NCBI RefSeq assembly: GCF_000092645.1
Contig: NC_014165.1
Span: forward strand, 3,596,001 to 3,660,000
Length of the DNA stretch: 64,000 nt
DNA from: Thermobispora bispora DSM 43833
GTDB taxonomy: Bacteria; Actinomycetota; Actinomycetes; Streptosporangiales; Streptosporangiaceae
Reading direction: 5' to 3'
The position numbers were made by a program, and so were the translations under genes. Positions 27,081 to 35,253 of this stretch are shown piece after piece; the first letter of the stretch is position 1; the number at the start of each line of letters is the position of its first letter. Below the pieces are notes generated by a model. It was not told where the DNA came from and made no database searches. It saw only the letters and a list, made by a program, of their open reading frames with translations.

Positions 27081-27755
27081 GTGGCAGGCATCCTTCTCGT
27101 CGAAGACGACCCTTCGGTCCGGACCGGGCTGGAGCTCGCGCTCACCCGGCAGGGTCACTCGGTGACGTCGTGCGCGACGGGTGAAGAGGCGCTCGACCAC
27201 GTGCGCACCCGCCGTCCCGAGATCGTGATCCTGGACGTCATGCTCCCGGGCATCGACGGGATCGAGGTCTGCCGTCGCATCCGCAAGATCGACTCGCTTC
27301 CGGTCATCCTGCTCACCGCGCTCGGCGACGACCTCGACGTGGTGGTCGGGCTTGAGGCGGGCGCCGACGACTACGTGGTGAAGCCCGTGCAGCCGCGGGT
27401 GCTCGACGCCCGGATCCGCGCCATCCTCCGGCGCGTGGAGTCGGTCCCGGCCGACCGGCTCACCTTCGGCGACCTCGTGATCGACCGGGGGGCGCTCAAG
27501 GTGACCCTGAAGGGCAAGGAGGTCCACCTCACCCCGACCGAGCTGCGGCTGCTCCTGGAGCTCGTCCGCCACCGGGACAAGGTGCTCAACCGCCGCTACC
27601 TCCTCCGCACCGTCTGGGATCACGGCCACGTGGGCGACTCCCGGCTCGTCGACACCTGCGTCCAGCGGATCCGGGCGAAGATCGAGCCGGTGCCCTCCGA
27701 GCCGAGGTACATCCACACCGTCCGCGGCTTCGGCTACCGGTTCAGCCCTCCATGA
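27081..27755 (+). CDS. OmpR-family two-component response regulator
   Basis: A 224-residue regulator. Receiver domain about 1-115 with acidic pocket EDD (8-10), phosphoacceptor D52 in LDVMLPG, T79 and K101 in YVVKPV. C-terminal winged helix about 130-222 with LTPTELRLLLELVRHRDKV and VDTCVQRIRAKIE, ending VRGFGYRF, a full OmpR/PhoB DNA-binding domain. GTG 27081 has no ribosome-binding site and lies 8 bases after CATAAT, so the mRNA is probably leaderless. It overlaps the kinase gene by 4 bases (ATGA). Gene order regulator-kinase-lipoprotein recalls the cse and afsQ systems of Streptomyces, both envelope-stress related; orthology is not proven. Confidence 0.95.
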   Translation: MAGILLVEDDPSVRTGLELALTRQGHSVTSCATGEEALDHVRTRRPEIVILDVMLPGIDGIEVCRRIRKIDSLPVILLTALGDDLDVVVGLEAGADDYVVKPVQPRVLDARIRAILRRVESVPADRLTFGDLVIDRGALKVTLKGKEVHLTPTELRLLLELVRHRDKVLNRRYLLRTVWDHGHVGDSRLVDTCVQRIRAKIEPVPSEPRYIHTVRGFGYRFSPP

Positions 27756-29200
27756 CCTGGCTGCCCACCAGTCTCCGCGCACGCCTGGTGATCACCTTCA
27801 CCCTGGTGGCCATCAGCGCATCCGTCATGGTCGCCGGGCTCGGCTACCAGCTCGTCCGCCGGGAGCTGCTCGGCCGGGTGGAGCAGCACACGGTGGCCGA
27901 GGTCCGCGACACGCTCTCGACGATCACCCTGCCGATCGGCACCGCCGACGTGGTCTGGGCGAGCGGCTCCACCATCACCGACGGCGACCTGCGGGACCTC
28001 GTCGCCGCGCTCGACGGGCCGCGACGCGACGTGATCATCACCTACGGCCACCAGTGGCGGGCGAGCCCCGACGCCCGGGTCACCCTGGCCGACGTGCCCG
28101 ACCAGCTCCGCTGGCGGGCCGCCCAGCGCCTGGTCTACCAGCGCATCCGGGTACGGGATGAGCCCTACCTGGTGGTCGCCGCCCAGATCCACCGCGTCAA
28201 CCACAACGGCCAGCCGAAACCGACCGGGCTCACCGGCTACGTGTTCCTCTCGCTCAGCAACGAGGAAGAGGTGCTCACCCGGCTCCGCACCTCCCTCGCG
28301 CAGGCCGGGCTCATCACGCTGATCATCGCGCTCAGCGTCGCCCTGTTCTCGGCGCGGCAGGTCCTCCTCCCGGTGCGGCGGCTGGGCGCGGCGGCCCGGG
28401 CCCTGGGCGCCGGCGAGCTGCACGTCCGCCTCCCCATCCGGGGACGCGACGAGCTCGCCGAGCTCACCGCCACGTTCAACGAGACCGCGGCCGCGCTGGA
28501 GCGCACCGTCTCCGAGCTGCGCTCGCTGGAGTCCATGTCCCGCCGGTTCGTCGCGGACGTCTCCCACGAGCTGCGCACCCCGCTCGCCGCGATGACCGCG
28601 GTGACCGACATGCTCTCCGAGGAGGCCAAGTCGCTCCCCGACGACGTCGGCGAGGCCGTGCAGATCGTCATCCGGGAGATCGAACGGCTCCAGGTGCTCG
28701 TCGACCACCTGATCGAGATCAGCCGCTTCGACTCGGGGGCCGCCGTGCTCCGCCAGGAGCGGGTCGACGTCGCCGACACGCTCACCGACTGCCTCGAGAT
28801 GCGGGGGTGGGCGGACCAGGTGAAGCTCAACGTGCCGAGCGGCCTCACCTTCCTGCTCGACGCGCGGCGGTTCGACGTGATCATCGCCAACCTCGTCGGC
28901 AACGCGCTCCGGCACGGCGCCCCACCGGTGATCGTCACCGCGCGCCTCGTCGAGGACGGCCTCGAGGTCCTGGTCCGGGACCACGGGCCGGGCATCCCCA
29001 AGGAGGCCCTCCCCCACGTCTTCGACCGGTTCTACAAGGCGGGCGCGGACCGGGCCCGGAGCGACGGCAGCGGGCTCGGCCTCGCCATCGCCAAGGCCAA
29101 CGCCGAGCTCCACGGCGGCTCGATCACGGTGGAGCTGTGCGACCCCGGCACGCTCTTCCGCGTGTACATCCCGCGCTGGCCGGAAGGAGGCGGTGGATGA
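27752..29200 (+). CDS. Sensor histidine kinase
   Basis: A 482-residue membrane sensor kinase. Two membrane helices (about 11-31 and 185-203) enclose an extracellular sensor of about 150 residues; a HAMP domain follows (about 204-258). The H-box is VSHELRTPL with H272, then the HATPase_c domain with NLVGNALRHG (N box), VRDHGPGIP (G1) and SDGSGLGLAIAK (G2). Start ATG overlaps the response-regulator stop and the stop overlaps the lipoprotein start (ATGA in both cases), so all three are translationally coupled. It should phosphorylate the upstream regulator. The stimulus is unknown; envelope stress is suggested by the neighbouring lipoprotein and divergent muralytic gene. Confidence 0.95.
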   Translation: MTWLPTSLRARLVITFTLVAISASVMVAGLGYQLVRRELLGRVEQHTVAEVRDTLSTITLPIGTADVVWASGSTITDGDLRDLVAALDGPRRDVIITYGHQWRASPDARVTLADVPDQLRWRAAQRLVYQRIRVRDEPYLVVAAQIHRVNHNGQPKPTGLTGYVFLSLSNEEEVLTRLRTSLAQAGLITLIIALSVALFSARQVLLPVRRLGAAARALGAGELHVRLPIRGRDELAELTATFNETAAALERTVSELRSLESMSRRFVADVSHELRTPLAAMTAVTDMLSEEAKSLPDDVGEAVQIVIREIERLQVLVDHLIEISRFDSGAAVLRQERVDVADTLTDCLEMRGWADQVKLNVPSGLTFLLDARRFDVIIANLVGNALRHGAPPVIVTARLVEDGLEVLVRDHGPGIPKEALPHVFDRFYKAGADRARSDGSGLGLAIAKANAELHGGSITVELCDPGTLFRVYIPRWPEGGGG

Positions 29201-29742
29201 GCCGGAAGGCCCGCACCCTGCTCGCGGCGGCACTGCTCGCCTCCGCCACCGCCTGCGGAGTGGAGCCGTCCCCGATCAGCGACGCCGGCCCGGCCCCGGT
29301 GATCAGCGGCCCCACCATCCTCGCCCGGATCTACCTGGTCCGGAACGGGAAGCTCTGGCCGACCACGGCCGCCGTGCGGTCGCCGCACGTGAGCGACGTC
29401 ATGCAGGCGCTGTTCAACGCCAAGGGCAGCAAGGACAAGGGCATCGGGACCGAGCTGAGCGGGCTCACCCTCTCCCAGGTCCAGCTCGTCCGCTACAGCG
29501 CCGAGGCGGGCGGCCGCAACGACCCCGACAACACCCTCGGCCTGCGCATGCGGCTCTTCGTGAGCGGCCGGAAGATCTCCAGGCTCGCCATGGCACAGAT
29601 CATCTGCACGGCGCGGCTCAGCCCGGAGATCTGGGCCGTGGAGATCGCCCACGTCACGCCGAAGGGCACCGGGTCGCTGAAGACCCACACCTGCCGGGAG
29701 TACTGGGAGCTGGCCACGGGCAACGACCAGCTCCCGCCCTGA
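29197..29742 (+). CDS. Lipoprotein of the two-component operon
   Basis: A 181-residue secreted lipoprotein: basic start MSRKAR, hydrophobic LLAAALLASATAC with the lipobox cysteine at about residue 20, then a globular extracytoplasmic domain with LARIYLVRNGKLWP near the start and a Cys in ICTARL and another in HTCREYW that may pair. The beta-rich opening after the lipobox resembles GerMN-type small lipoprotein domains seen beside actinobacterial sensor kinases. ATG 29197 has GGAAGGAGG upstream and overlaps the kinase stop. Like CseA or AfsQ3 it probably modulates the sensor from outside; this is inferred from operon position. It is convergent with the PhoH2 gene, 4 bases apart. Confidence 0.85.
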   Translation: MSRKARTLLAAALLASATACGVEPSPISDAGPAPVISGPTILARIYLVRNGKLWPTTAAVRSPHVSDVMQALFNAKGSKDKGIGTELSGLTLSQVQLVRYSAEAGGRNDPDNTLGLRMRLFVSGRKISRLAMAQIICTARLSPEIWAVEIAHVTPKGTGSLKTHTCREYWELATGNDQLPP

Positions 29743-29746
29743 CGCC

Positions 29747-31057
29747 TCAGATCGTGATGTCCTGGAGCATCTCCGTGACGAGCGCGGCGATCGGCGACCG
29801 CTCGGACCTGGTCAGCGTGATGTGCGCGAAGAGCGGATGCCCCTTGAGCTTCTCCACCACGGCGACCACGCCGTCGTGCCGGCCCACCCGGAGGTTGTCG
29901 CGCTGCGCCACGTCGTGGGTGAGCACGACCCGGGAGTTCGACCCGATCCGGGAGAGCACGGTGAGCAGCACGCCCCGCTCGAGCGACTGCGCCTCGTCCA
30001 CGATCACGAAGGCGTCGTGGAGCGAGCGCCCCCGGATGTGGGTGAGCGGCAGGACCTCGAGCATCCCGCGATCGAGCACCTCCTCGATCACCTCGGGGCT
30101 GGTCACCGCGCCGAGCGTGTCGTAGACCGCCTGGGCCCACGGGCCCATCTTGTCGTTCTCCGTGCCCGGCAGGTACCCGAGCTCCTGGCCGCCGACCGCG
30201 TACAGCGGCCGGAACACGATGATCTTGCGGTGCTGGCGGCGCTCGAGCACGGCCTCCAGGCCGGCGCAGAGCGCGAGCGCGGACTTGCCCGTCCCGGCCC
30301 GGCCCCCGATCGACACGATGCCGATCTCGGGGTCCATGAGCAGGTCGAGCGCGATGCGCTGCTCGGCCGACCTGCCGCGGAGGCCGAAGACCTCCCGGTC
30401 CCCGCGGACCAGCCGCACCGACTTGTCCGGTGTGACGCGGCCCAGCGCGGAGCCGCGGGTCGACAGCAGCCGGAGCCCGGTGTGGCACGGCAGGTCGCGT
30501 GCCTCGGCGAGCTCGATGGTGCCGTGCTCGAAGAGCATCCTCAGGTCGTCGTCGGTCACCTGGAGCTCGGCCATGCCGGTCCAGCCGGACTCGATGACCA
30601 TCCCGGCGCGGTACTCCTCCGCGTTGAGGCCGAGCGACGCCGCCTTGAGCCGCATGGGCAGGTCTTTCGAGACCAGCACCACGTCGCGGCCCTCCGCGGC
30701 GAGGTTCTGCGCGACCGTGAGGATGCGGCTGTCGTTATCCCCCGAGCGGAGTCCGGCCGGGAGGACCGCCGGATCGCTGTGGTTGAGCTCGACCCGGATG
30801 GTCCCCTCTCCGATCGGCACCGGTTGATCCAGGCGCCCGTGCCGCACCCGGAGGTCATCGAGGAACCGGAGCGCCTCACGCGCGAAGTAGCCGAGCTCCG
30901 GGTGGTGGCGCTTGGCCTCCAGCTCGTTGATGACCACGATCGGGATGACGACCTCGTGCTCGGCGAAGCGGCTCATCGACGCAGGGTCGGCGAGCAGCAC
31001 GGAGGTGTCGAGAACGTAGGTGCGGGTCTGGGTCGGGTTGCTCGAGGACACTGCCAC
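29747..31057 (-). CDS. phoH2: PhoH2-type PIN domain and PhoH ATPase protein
   Basis: A 436-residue fusion of an N-terminal PIN RNase domain and a C-terminal PhoH helicase-like ATPase. The PIN part shows D17 in [10 protein letters not shown]45 in INELEAKR, the GDNDSRI acidic cluster near 106-111 and VSKD at 129-132. The PhoH part has Walker [13 protein letters not shown] (251-262) and a DEAQ Walker B in [10 protein letters not shown]. Characterised PhoH2 proteins unwind and cleave RNA. GTG 31057 follows GGGGGAG; longer frames upstream are not credible. In mycobacteria phoH2 is part of the same conserved gene order as the next gene (cis-prenyltransferase). It is a free-standing gene here, not an obvious toxin-antitoxin pair. 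Confidence 0.93.
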   Translation of the reverse strand: MAVSSSNPTQTRTYVLDTSVLLADPASMSRFAEHEVVIPIVVINELEAKRHHPELGYFAREALRFLDDLRVRHGRLDQPVPIGEGTIRVELNHSDPAVLPAGLRSGDNDSRILTVAQNLAAEGRDVVLVSKDLPMRLKAASLGLNAEEYRAGMVIESGWTGMAELQVTDDDLRMLFEHGTIELAEARDLPCHTGLRLLSTRGSALGRVTPDKSVRLVRGDREVFGLRGRSAEQRIALDLLMDPEIGIVSIGGRAGTGKSALALCAGLEAVLERRQHRKIIVFRPLYAVGGQELGYLPGTENDKMGPWAQAVYDTLGAVTSPEVIEEVLDRGMLEVLPLTHIRGRSLHDAFVIVDEAQSLERGVLLTVLSRIGSNSRVVLTHDVAQRDNLRVGRHDGVVAVVEKLKGHPLFAHITLTRSERSPIAALVTEMLQDITI

Positions 31058-31306
31058 GCGTTCTCCCCCGGGTGCCCGGTGCGGGCACCCTGCGTTGTGC
31101 TGGTGGTGAACGGACCGGACCCGTGCCCCGCCGGAGCGGGCAGGGTTTCCGGCCCTCCCCGCATGGTCATGGCGCAAGGACGGGCCCTCTCCCGAGGTGA
31201 TGGGCGCCGCCGAACGGCTCGGCGACGGCTCCCCTCCCACGGTACGTAACGAAACCTCCAGGCCCAAGAGGCATTTCGTGACCGGGAAGTGACGTTACGG
31301 CCCGTG

Positions 31307-32068
31307 TCAGATGCCGTACCGACGGTGACGCGCGGCGTACGAGCGGAGTGCCCGGAGGAAGTCCACTTTGCGGAAGTCAGGCCAGTAGGCCTCGCAGAAG
31401 TAGAACTCGGAGTGGGCGCTCTGCCAGAGCAGGAATCCGGAGAGCCGCTGCTCTCCCGACGTACGGATGACGAGGTCCGGGTCGGGCTGGCCGCGCGTGT
31501 AGAGATGCTTCGCGATGTGCTCCACATCGAGGATCTCGGCGAGCTCCTCGATGGTCGCGCCCTTGCTCGCGTGCTCCTGGAGGAGCGAGCGCACCGCATC
31601 AGCGATCTCACGCCTTCCTCCATACCCAACCGCAACGTTCACAATCAGCCCAGGACGGTCGGATGTGGCTTCTTTGGCGTACTTGAGCACGCGAGCGGTG
31701 TGATCGGGGAGCAGATCGAGCGCTCCCATGGGGTTGAGGTGCCAGCCCTGCGCGACCAGGTCCATCACGAGGTTCTCGATGACCCGCAGCAAGGACTCGA
31801 GCTCGGACTTGGGCCGGCCGAGGTTGTCGGTGGAGAGCAGCCAGAGCGTCACGATCTCGACGCCGACCTCCTTGCACCAGACCAGGAGCTCGGAGATCTT
31901 GTCGGCGCCCTTCTGGTGTCCCCGGCTCACGTCGCTCAGGCCCATGGCCCGCGCCCACCGGCGGTTGCCATCGACGATCACGCCGACGTGCCGGGGGATC
32001 TTCGCCGAGGCCAGCTTCCGCTCGAGCCTGCGCTCATACACCTTGTAGATCAGATCGCGCACGCTCAT
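31307..32068 (-). CDS. Cis-prenyltransferase (isoprenyl diphosphate synthase), Rv1086-like
   Basis: A 253-residue member of the UppS family that condenses isopentenyl diphosphate in Z configuration. Motifs: HVGVIVDGNRRWAR with the key D33, WLLSTDNLGRP, NVAVGYGGRREI, and PDPDLVIRTSGEQRLSGFLLWQSAHSE near the C-terminus, which is the second signature. Its position beside phoH2 matches the short-chain Z-farnesyl diphosphate synthase Rv1086 of M. tuberculosis (recalled), which feeds decaprenyl phosphate synthesis. A true undecaprenyl synthase probably lies elsewhere. Chain length cannot be read reliably from sequence alone. ATG 32068 is the natural start. Confidence 0.88.
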   Translation of the reverse strand: MSVRDLIYKVYERRLERKLASAKIPRHVGVIVDGNRRWARAMGLSDVSRGHQKGADKISELLVWCKEVGVEIVTLWLLSTDNLGRPKSELESLLRVIENLVMDLVAQGWHLNPMGALDLLPDHTARVLKYAKEATSDRPGLIVNVAVGYGGRREIADAVRSLLQEHASKGATIEELAEILDVEHIAKHLYTRGQPDPDLVIRTSGEQRLSGFLLWQSAHSEFYFCEAYWPDFRKVDFLRALRSYAARHRRYGI

Positions 32069-32689
32069 GCGGGTCCTCTTCCTCGAGCACGACCTCTGAT
32101 TCGGACCGGCTGGGTTCGGCCGACAGGAGCATTATCCGACTTAATCGGCGTGCCTTGGCCTGTTCTGTGCGGGATGGGGCCTGTCATCGGGCGCCGTACC
32201 GCGGGCGGGCGCGGGCCGAACCCCCGGTGATTCCGCCGTGGGCGAACATGCCTGGTCAGCGGAGTGCCGGCGGGCGCGGTTTCGGGCGTGGCGGGCGCGC
32301 GGACCGGCCGAGCCCGCCGGGGAGGTCCCGCCGGCGGGAGCGACGGCGTACGGCCGGGCGCTCCGCGGGCGGGTGCCCGCCCGGCGCGGATGGGCAGCAC
32401 CCGTGAGCACCCGACCGGTGAGGCCGGGCGCCCGGCGGCGAGGATGCGTGCCCGCCCCGGCGGCGGCAGCGGGCGCGGACAGGGCGGGCGACCCTCCCGG
32501 CACCGGCCTGATGGCATGCCATGCGGCGTGCCGAGGCGCACCGGGCCCACCGGGATCGGCGGGCCCGGCACCGGCATATGGGCACCGGGGACGCCCCGGA
32601 GGGCACCGCGGATCGCGTGGGGCGTCCCCGGAGACGGTGGGCCGGGGGCACGGGCGGCGCGGCCGGGCGCCGCCGGCTCACCCCCGGGC
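32069..32689. other. 620-base gap without a supportable gene
   Basis: The stretch between pckG and the prenyltransferase gene is extremely GC-rich with open frames in several registers but no recognisable protein. It contains a perfect inverted repeat, CGGGCGGG-TG-CCCGCCCG, at 32366-32383, and the pckG terminator-like cruciform at its right end. Confidence 0.5.
32642..32687 (-). terminator. Nested hairpin at the pckG stop codon
   Basis: An outer stem CCGGGGG (32642-32648) with CCCCCGG (32681-32687) encloses an inner stem GGCGGCG (32653-32659) with CGCCGCC (32668-32674). It begins within 3 bases of the pckG stop. There is no U-run, so termination is inferred from strength and place. Confidence 0.5.
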
Positions 32690-34486
32690 TCAGCCGAGAC
32701 GCTTCACCAGGGCGTGGTACTCGTCCCAGAGCTCGGACGGCGTGTGGTCGCCGAAGGTCTCGAGGAACGGCGGGATCAGCTCCGCCTCCCGGCGCCACTC
32801 GTCGACGTCCACGGTGAGCAGGGCCTTCAGCCGCTCCTCGGGCAGGTCGAGCCCCTCGGTGTCGATCGTCTTGGGCAGGTTGCCGATCGGGGTGGCCACC
32901 GCCTCGGCCGTGCCGTTCAGCCGCTCGACGATCCACTTGAGCACCCGGCTGTTCTCGCCGTAACCCGGCCAGAGGAACTTGCCGTCGGCGTCCTTGCGGA
33001 ACCAGTTCACGTAGTAGATCCGCGGCAGCTTCTCCGGATCGGTCATCTTGCCGATCTTGAGCCAGTGGGCGAAGTAGTCGCCCATGTTGTAGCCGCAGAA
33101 CGGCAGCATCGCGAACGGGTCCCGGCGGAGCTCACCGACCTTGCCCTCGGCGGCCGCGGTCTTCTCCGAGGCCACGTTGGCGCCGAGGAACACGCCGTGC
33201 TGCCAGCTGAACGCCTCGGTGACGAGCGGCACCGTGGTCGCCCGGCGGCCGCCGAACAGGATGGCCGAGATCGGCACGCCGTTCGGGTCCTCCCACTCCG
33301 GCGCGATCGTCGGGCACTGCGAGGCCGGCACGGTGAACCGCGCGTTCGGGTGGGCGGCCGGCTCGGGGCTGTCCGGCGTCCAGTCCCGGCCCCGCCAGTC
33401 GATCAGGTGCGCGGGCGGCTCATCGGTCAGGCCCTCCCACCAGACGTCGCCGTCGTCGGTGAGCGCGACGTTGGTGAAGATGCAGTTCCCCCAGAGCGTC
33501 TTGATCGCGTTGGCGTTGGTCGACATGCCGGTGCCCGGCGCCACCCCGAAGAAGCCGGCCTCCGGGTTGATCGCGTACAGCCGGCCGTCCGGGCCGAACC
33601 GCATCCAGGCGATGTCGTCGCCGATCGTCTCCACCTTCCAGCCGGGGATGGTCGGCTGGAGCATCGCGAGGTTGGTCTTGCCGCAGGCGGAGGGGAAGGC
33701 CGCCGCGATGTACCGCGGCTCGCCCTCCGGCGGCGTGATCTTGAGGATGAGCATGTGCTCGGCGAGCCAGCCCTCGTCGCGCGCCATCACGCTCGCGATC
33801 CGCAGGGCGTAGCACTTCTTGCCGAGCAGCGCGTTGCCGCCGTAGCCCGAGCCGAACGACCAGATCTCCCTGGTCTCCGGGAAGTGGCTGATGTACTTGG
33901 TCTCGTTGCACGGCCACGGCACGTCGGCCTGGCCGGGCTCGAGCGGCATGCCGACCGAGTGGACGCACTTGACGAAGTCGCCCCGCTCCTCGATGAGGCG
34001 CAGCGCCCGCTCGCCCATCCGCGTCATGATCCGCATCGACACCGCGACGTACGCGGAGTCGGTGAGCTGGACGCCGAGCTGGGAGATGTTCCCGCCGAGC
34101 GGGCCCATGCAGAAGGGGATCACGTACATGGTCCGCCCGCGCATGCAGCCCTTGAAGAGGGTGGCGAAGGTGCGGCGCATCTCGTCGGGCGCGATCCAGT
34201 TGTTGGTGGGGCCGGCGTCCTCCTGCCGCTCGGAGCAGATGAAGGTGCGGCTCTCCACGCGTGCGACGTCGCTCGGATCCGAGGCGGCGTAGAAGCTGTT
34301 CGGCCGCTTGGCGAGGCGTTTGAAGGTGCCCTGCTCCACGAGCAGGTTGGTCAGCCGCGTCCACTCCGCTTCGGAGCCGTCACACCAATGGATCCGGTCG
34401 GGTTGGGTGAGCTCGGCGATCTCCTTGACCCACTCGACGAGGCCGGTGTGGGTGGTGGGCGCAGAAGTCTCCACTGGCACAGACAC
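32690..34486 (-). CDS. pckG: Phosphoenolpyruvate carboxykinase (GTP)
   Basis: GTP-dependent PEPCK converts oxaloacetate and GTP to PEP, the entry to gluconeogenesis, or works in reverse for anaplerosis. The 598-residue length is normal. It has the P-loop-like [15 protein letters not shown] near 275, the GDDIAWM metal-binding segment near 300, [13 protein letters not shown] near 325 and [12 protein letters not shown] near 417. GTG 34486 follows GAAGGAG at ideal distance. The upstream 767 bases contain no gene but three DasR/NagR-like palindromes and a weaker CRP-like site, so expression is probably regulated by carbon or amino-sugar status. It is followed by a strong hairpin. Confidence 0.96.
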   Translation of the reverse strand: MSVPVETSAPTTHTGLVEWVKEIAELTQPDRIHWCDGSEAEWTRLTNLLVEQGTFKRLAKRPNSFYAASDPSDVARVESRTFICSERQEDAGPTNNWIAPDEMRRTFATLFKGCMRGRTMYVIPFCMGPLGGNISQLGVQLTDSAYVAVSMRIMTRMGERALRLIEERGDFVKCVHSVGMPLEPGQADVPWPCNETKYISHFPETREIWSFGSGYGGNALLGKKCYALRIASVMARDEGWLAEHMLILKITPPEGEPRYIAAAFPSACGKTNLAMLQPTIPGWKVETIGDDIAWMRFGPDGRLYAINPEAGFFGVAPGTGMSTNANAIKTLWGNCIFTNVALTDDGDVWWEGLTDEPPAHLIDWRGRDWTPDSPEPAAHPNARFTVPASQCPTIAPEWEDPNGVPISAILFGGRRATTVPLVTEAFSWQHGVFLGANVASEKTAAAEGKVGELRRDPFAMLPFCGYNMGDYFAHWLKIGKMTDPEKLPRIYYVNWFRKDADGKFLWPGYGENSRVLKWIVERLNGTAEAVATPIGNLPKTIDTEGLDLPEERLKALLTVDVDEWRREAELIPPFLETFGDHTPSELWDEYHALVKRLG

Positions 34487-34550
34487 GGGACCGCTCCTTC
34501 AAATCTCGCTGGGCCAGATCATCTTCAATGATGAATAGCCACCCGATCCA

Positions 34551-34566
34551 ATTGGCCTAGACCAAC
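34551..34566. promoter_or_regulatory. DasR/NagR-like operator 1 upstream of pckG
   Basis: ATTGGCCTAGACCAAC matches 12 of 16 positions of the dre consensus ACTGGTCTAGACCACT (recalled for Streptomyces DasR). It is centred 72 bases upstream of the pckG start. Confidence 0.5.
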
Positions 34567-34717
34567 CAAGAGCGCATGATGTTGAACCGGCAATTTTCAC
34601 CGCCGGTTCGATCTCATGCTTCCCGCGTGCGCACGTAAGAAGCCCCCGGAGTCTAATCGGATCTTACCCGCTTTTCGCGGCCTTAAAGGAGGGGCACCGG
34701 TTTCCTCGATGATCTCG

Positions 34718-34733
34718 ACTGGTATAGTCCAAA
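34718..34733. promoter_or_regulatory. DasR/NagR-like operator 2 upstream of pckG
   Basis: ACTGGTATAGTCCAAA matches 12 of 16 positions of the dre consensus and includes the arms GACT..AGTC. Its centre is 19 bases from that of operator 3. Confidence 0.45.
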
Positions 34734-34736
34734 TGA

Positions 34737-34752
34737 TTTGGTCTAGACCTCG
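34737..34752. promoter_or_regulatory. DasR/NagR-like operator 3 upstream of pckG
   Basis: TTTGGTCTAGACCTCG contains the perfect palindromic core GGTCTAGACC (34740-34749) of the dre element and matches 12 of 16 consensus positions. Confidence 0.5.
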
Positions 34753-34953
34753 AGCGAATTCCTGCGCGGCACCGCACCCGTTCCACCGTAACGGATGATC
34801 GATCATTCCCCGGAAGATCTCGCAGGTCAGAGCGGTATGCAATGCCCCGGCACCCGATGATCCGCAATTCCCGCCGGAAAACCGGGCTGGACGCCGATCA
34901 TCGGATCGGAAATCGTTCACCGCTCAGCGGTAGGGCCGAAGGTCCCGGGAAGA

Positions 34954-34969
34954 TGTGGTGAACATCACT
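34954..34969. promoter_or_regulatory. Weak CRP-like site in the pckG upstream region
   Basis: TGTGGTGAACATCACT matches 8 of 10 fixed positions of TGTGA-N6-TCACA. It is 468 bases from pckG, so a role needs a distant promoter. Confidence 0.3.
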
Positions 34970-35253
34970 TCGCCTTCCGGCTCGCCGGCGGGCGCGATCC
35001 TTCCGGGCCGATCACGCCTCTCCGCCGGCAATCCGATCGCCGATCGCGCCGGGCCGTGATCTGGGCAACAAAAGACTGGCCGGCGCGGTAAATCGCGGGG
35101 CCCGCACCCGCGGCGGTGATTTCTTTCCGGCGTGTTTCCCGCGGTTCTCCACCGGGTTTCGCGCGGCCGCGGACGGCCCGGCGGCTCAGGCCATGGGCAC
35201 GCCGGGAAGGCCGGCGAGCGCGGGTCCGTGGTGTGCGCCGGGCCGGCGGAGGC

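Larger units (their letters stand above)
34487..35253. other. 767-base upstream region of pckG, no supportable gene
   Basis: This gap is AT-richer than the rest of the window. It carries the three DasR-like palindromes and the weak CRP-like site. The open frames within it (for example minus strand 34597-34920) give unconvincing products. It may contain a long pckG leader or an unrecognised small RNA; nothing in the sequence decides this. Confidence 0.5.

Noticed and set aside
31307-32068. Housekeeping undecaprenyl diphosphate synthase (uppS)
   Set aside because: Family motifs do not fix chain length, and gene order matches the short-chain Rv1086-like enzyme, so no uppS symbol was given.
32264-34531. 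755-codon plus-strand frame over pckG
   Set aside because: Antisense shadow of PEP carboxykinase with composition typical of such artefacts.
34597-34920. Small minus-strand gene in the pckG upstream gap
   Set aside because: No recognisable protein, no ribosome-binding site, and third-position GC bias is lacking.
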